Below are positions 60,322 through 64,000 of a stretch of 64,000 bases of DNA, piece after piece. The stretch lies in the NCBI GenBank assembly GCA_907164885.2, contig OU015498.1:86254142-86318141 (forward strand). The letters run 5' to 3'. Below the pieces are notes generated by a model. It saw only the letters and a program-made list of their open reading frames with translations, did not search any database and had not been told where the DNA came from. The position numbers and the translations under genes are program-made. Each line of letters opens with the position of its first letter. Within the stretch, counting starts at the first letter, position 1. The stretch comes from Dolomedes plantarius. Lineage: Eukaryota; Arthropoda; Arachnida; Araneae; Dolomedidae.

Positions 60322-60459
60322 GGGCCTGTTCCCACAGAATCCGTGAGCGTCAGAACAAAAATTTTAAACCAATCATAGACCAATCATTGATCCTTTTAAC
60401 CAATCAGAATCAACGGAATCTTTAACGCTGGCGCTGACAGATTCTTTGTGAACAGGCTC
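60322..60459. mobile_element. 138 bp miniature inverted-repeat element
   Basis: The left end GGGCCTGTTCCCACAGAATC and the complement of the right end, GAGCCTGTTCACAAAGAATC, are inverted repeats. TA lies on both sides (60320-60321, 60460-60461). Three CCAATCA motifs lie in the middle at 60369, 60380 and 60400. Superfamily not decided. Confidence 0.75.
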
Positions 60460-60464
60460 TAAAA

Positions 60465-61485
60465 AGCGATATTACTCGGTAGTTGTTATAATACCGGTAC
60501 ACGATGAAGGAGTTAGCTTCTTGCCTCGGCCATACTTCGATTTTGAAGAAATCGAATGTTTCTCGTAGGGAAAAAATTATGGACATTACGGAATAGTATG
60601 GAACAAAGTGGCTTAAATTTTACTCCAGCATCTGATTATTATATATAGAGTACAGACCGTTCATTACATACTCATATCTAAGATATTTATATTTCATTAT
60701 GCCCTAGATTTCCTTTTCTGTACATGTTTTTAGTACCCTTTCAGTTCTTACGTGAACAAGTCCCAGCTTTGTGATGTTAATTAAGAACACGTTATATCAA
60801 TTAAACATTAGTCCGTTTGTATTTTTTTATTGAGATAATTATTCAGTGCATGTGACACTTTTAAAGTTAATTCTATAAAAATTCAAAATAATGTATGATT
60901 ATATCTCTATATGGTGTAAAACATAGAAATTCAAATGTTTTGAATGTCCGCAATTTATAATGCATCTATCTGTGGTTGTAAGACAAAGTTTTTATTTAAT
61001 TCTCTTTTAAATATAGAAAAAATATAAGTATTAAGATAATATAAAATGCAGATTTTTATTTAAAAAATATAATTTATAAAGCGAATCTTTGAATTTTTTA
61101 TTTACAAAAAAATATACTATATAAATCTTAAAAATTATCGATTTATAAACAAAATGCAATTACGACAATAATAACTCCGTTCACAAAAGTTTTGTCTTCG
61201 CTTATGAGATATTGAAAGCTTTTCCTAATTTGACTGGATTAGACGAACAACTAAAAGGTAGTTTATTTAATACTGAATAAATAAATGGCGAATTCATTCA
61301 TTAATTTTGAACTCGTTTAAATCCCTACTACATCAACAAGCTAATGAAATAAACATTTGAACAGATTTTGATATGCAATTACGCTAACCACTTGGATGTT
61401 AAGCTGTAATATTTTTGCCTTTTAAATGTACTCTCAGTAATGGTGCTGAACAAATCCTTTGCCCTTTGATATCGTATTAAATTAT
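60465..61485. other. A+T-rich DNA, nothing recognised
   Basis: No supported feature. Confidence 0.5.
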
Positions 61486-61488
61486 CTC

Positions 61489-61760
61489 AAATTATTCTTA
61501 TCTCCCTTTCCCACGATTTCGCAGTTTCAAAGAGCGAAATTGTTATTCTTAATGAGGACTTCTCTATCTATTGAGGATTGGGAATGAAAAGGAATTTATT
61601 TTCATTGAGAGAAACGAAATACTTTAAGGTAATGATGATTTAGTCAAAGATATTTCGCAATGAATGATGAGAATTTTATTTTAATATCCGTTTTTTTACG
61701 ATATTTATTGTGTATAACTAAACAGATGCTTAGATGCCGATTTAATTTTGCTAATAACTA
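61489..61760 (+). repeat. Local direct duplication, copy 1
   Basis: It shares CTTATCTCC, AGAGCGAAATT, CTTAATGAGGACTTCT and GAGAAACGAAATACTTTAAG, in order, with 62833-63095. Confidence 0.88.
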
Positions 61761-62217
61761 ATGTAATTTCCCTATTTTATGATGTTAAAAATTGTTAATC
61801 TTAGTTCTTCTGTAATTTTTTTTTAAAATGCAACATTGGAATGTAACGTAAAAATATGTATTAAAATTACCCTCCAGAGTCATTTTTACTGTAAAGCGAG
61901 TACAAGTTGACATTCCTGGTAGTAAAATGTGCGATTTTATCAGAAAATTATTCATACTTTTAGTAACTTGAATATTTATAAAAAAATTAAATTCATATCC
62001 TCTAAATATTATGTACAGTGGAAATAGGGTGATTACATTGCTTTAGAAACTTCAATTTCTAAAATTTCTTCAATTTCTTAAAATTTTAATGCGGAACACA
62101 GAATCATTTGACATTTTGAAAGCGCTTTTAATTCTGGAATCTTAGTTTTTCAGTGGGGAAAAACTTAAGTTGAAACTTTACAAACATAACTGCAAAATAA
62201 TAATTAATATTTTTAAA

Positions 62218-62398
<181 letters not shown>

Positions 62399-62678
62399 TG
62401 TTATCAGCAAACAGTTTTCATTGAGTAATATGAGAGTCAACGACAATTAGATGCATTTATTCGGTTTTATTGTTATTAATTCTAAGTTAAACGGAAGATT
62501 AAAACATACAGTACATGTGATAACTCAGGTTTAGGATTTATGATGCATCTTATACTCATGAAGTCATTAAAAGAAAAATCAGAAAAGTCACAACTGAATT
62601 AGGAAAGACACATATTTGAAAATTACTTTGCCATCATTATTCAAAAATAAACTTTACAATTTTATTTACAGTGCTACC

Positions 62679-62820
62679 GTGCGCCTGGTATAGTGGTTAA
62701 CGTCGTGAGCTTCCACGCTTTGGGCTGGGGTTCAAATCTCGAGTAAGGCTTGGCCGTTACTGTGTGGTCCCCGCATAGTGAGCAATAATAGCTCGCCTAA
62801 TTGCTTCTTCCATAATAAGG
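62679..62820 (+). repeat. tRNA-derived SINE
   Basis: GCGCCTGGTATAGTGGTTAA carries an A box TGGTATAGTGG (62686-62696); the B box GGTTCAAATCT is at 62729-62739. The GC-richer tail runs to about 62820. It lies just before duplication copy 2. Confidence 0.7.
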
Positions 62821-62832
62821 TAGCCAGCAATT

Positions 62833-63095
62833 ACTCTTATCTCCTTTTCCCGCGAATTCGCAAGTTTAAAGAGCGAAATTCTTAATGAGGACTTCTGTAT
62901 CTATTGAGGATTGGAAACGAAGATGAATTTATTTTCATGGGAGAAACGAAATACTTTAAGATAATTATGATTTAGGTAACGATATTTCATTATGAATGAT
63001 AAGAAATTTATTTTAATATCAGTTTTTAAAGATATTTATTGTGTGTAACTAAATAAATGGTTAGATGTAGAATTAATTTTCTTAAGTAACCAAAC
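62833..63095 (+). repeat. Local direct duplication, copy 2
   Basis: Counterpart of 61489-61760, about 1.34 kb downstream, with small indels. Neither copy is coding or has transposon ends. Confidence 0.88.
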
Positions 63096-63099
63096 TTTT

Positions 63100-63480
63100 G
63101 CTTTATGTAAGCAAACACCGCTAATCTTGGGAAAAATTTCTAAGTATTATCAATTAAAGTCATGGGTTACCTTATGAGCTAGTTTGTGAAGAGTCTCTTT
63201 ATCCGAATAGTATCCGGAAAAACTATCCATCATGAATAATATAATTTAAAATGTCCCATTAATGTAATTACTGGAATGTTTGTATGGGGGTAAAAAGAAG
63301 TTGGATTATTTATGATAGTTTTCATCTGAGATGCCTTAAATGGCTTCTCTATTCAATAAGGTTTTATAGAATTCAGAATTTTCAAACATTGCTGTAGTTA
63401 TAATATGGTTACAGTTATATCGGGAATATCCATAGTTTTTGTCTTAGTCCTCTATAGGGAAGATTATTGTTTTCCTCATA
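63100..63480. other. A+T-rich DNA, nothing recognised
   Basis: No supported feature. Confidence 0.5.
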
Positions 63481-63490
63481 TATATATATA

Positions 63491-64000
63491 CACTATCTAC
63501 CAATAAGTATTTGAACACACCTGTGGCAGAAAAGAAAAACAAAATTTATTCATATTCAATTGTTGGTAGAGCCTCCACGAGAGGCAATTACAGCATCAAC
63601 CCTCCGGGGCATGCTTTCCACAAGTCCTTGTACGACGGCTAATGGTATTTTCTTCCACCCGGTTTGGAGAAGACATGTAAGTTTCTTCACCGATTTTAGA
63701 CGGTTGTTGCACCCCTTAATTCGGTGATCCAACTCGTCCCAAATGTTCTCTATAGGGTTCAGGTCTGGGCTCTGGGCAGGCCAGTCAATTTGGTTAACCT
63801 CATTGTTACTATACCAATCCATGGTGGACCTCGCAACATGACAGCTGGCGTTGTCGTCCTGGAAGTAACATGCGTCCAACCCGTAAAACTGCCACAACGT
63901 GGGAAGCACACTGTCATCCAAAATAGTGCAGTATGCATCGGCGTTGAGCTTATCATGAATTGGGACAAAGCTTCCCAGTCCATACCAGGAAAACCACCCC
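63491..64000 (-). mobile_element. Tc1-like element (DD34E), cut by the window edge
   Basis: The transposon 3' end starts at 63491 with CACTATCTACCAATAAGTAT after a short TA run. The rest of the element lies beyond 64000. Confidence 0.88.
63556..64000 (-). CDS. Tc1-like transposase, C-terminal part
   Basis: An open frame comes in from beyond 64000 and stops at 63558-63556, giving 147 visible residues with no break. It starts inside GWFSWYGLGSFVPIHDKLNA, the region after the first catalytic Asp. The second Asp is in CYFQDDNASCH and the Glu in NPIENIWDEL; counting from the Asp next to Asn gives 34 residues, the usual Tc1 spacing. The end VESMPRRVDAVIASRGGSTN is the standard C-terminus. The N-terminal DNA-binding half and first Asp are outside the window, so whether the whole gene is intact is unknown. 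Confidence 0.9.
   Translation of the reverse strand, partial: GWFSWYGLGSFVPIHDKLNADAYCTILDDSVLPTLWQFYGLDACYFQDDNASCHVARSTMDWYSNNEVNQIDWPAQSPDLNPIENIWDELDHRIKGCNNRLKSVKKLTCLLQTGWKKIPLAVVQGLVESMPRRVDAVIASRGGSTNN

Overview
This window looks like intergenic or intronic DNA from a large, A+T-rich arthropod genome. A chelicerate, probably a spider, is my best guess, because the Tc1-like transposases resemble those I associate with orb-weavers; that is an inference, not something the sequence proves. I found no convincing host gene, no tRNA or rRNA gene, no CRISPR array and no bacterial operon. Almost every long open frame is a translated (TA)n array, a transposase relic, or chance. A host exon shorter than about 60 codons could be present and missed.

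Nearly all recognisable content is mobile DNA. Tc1/mariner elements lie at 12.96-14.15 kb (decayed, rebuilt spacing DD36E), 14.26-15.67 kb (both ends intact, DD32E, one frameshift), 19.63-20.64 kb (DD36E, one stop, truncated), 30.69-31.59 and 33.66-34.89 kb (two copies of a DD40-41D family), 51.74-52.32 kb (internally deleted mariner) and 63.49-64.00 kb (DD34E, cut by the window edge). Helitron sequence occurs at 20.64-21.34 kb (terminus plus helicase scrap), 35.53-36.36 kb (non-autonomous, both ends present) and as a terminus stranded inside a (TA)n array at 62.27 kb. hAT-like elements lie at 3.15, 25.24, 44.76 and 57.45 kb. TTAA-flanked elements lie at 10.27, 46.01 and 53.53 kb. Other pieces are a 767 bp foldback element at 6.39 kb, a pogo-like insertion at 29.61 kb, a 138 bp miniature element with three CCAAT boxes at 60.32 kb, tRNA-derived SINE heads, and a four-copy dispersed repeat (family X) at 19.0, 38.4, 43.0 and 54.6 kb.

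Between these lie long A+T-rich stretches, more than a dozen (TA)n microsatellites, several old local duplications, and a few unique segments of more balanced composition (about 1.0-1.7, 4.4-4.7, 8.5-8.8, 17.3-17.9, 26.2-26.8, 40.5-41.5, 47.8-48.2 and 53.0-53.5 kb). Those segments are the best candidates for host regulatory sequence.

The most notable structures are two abutting perfect palindromes at 3405-3465, a 24 bp perfect hairpin built inside one transposon copy (33728-33778), a Helitron-Tc1 fusion at 20.64 kb, the link between (TA)n arrays and transposon ends, and local duplications that preserve empty insertion sites. I see no convincing new multi-gene system.
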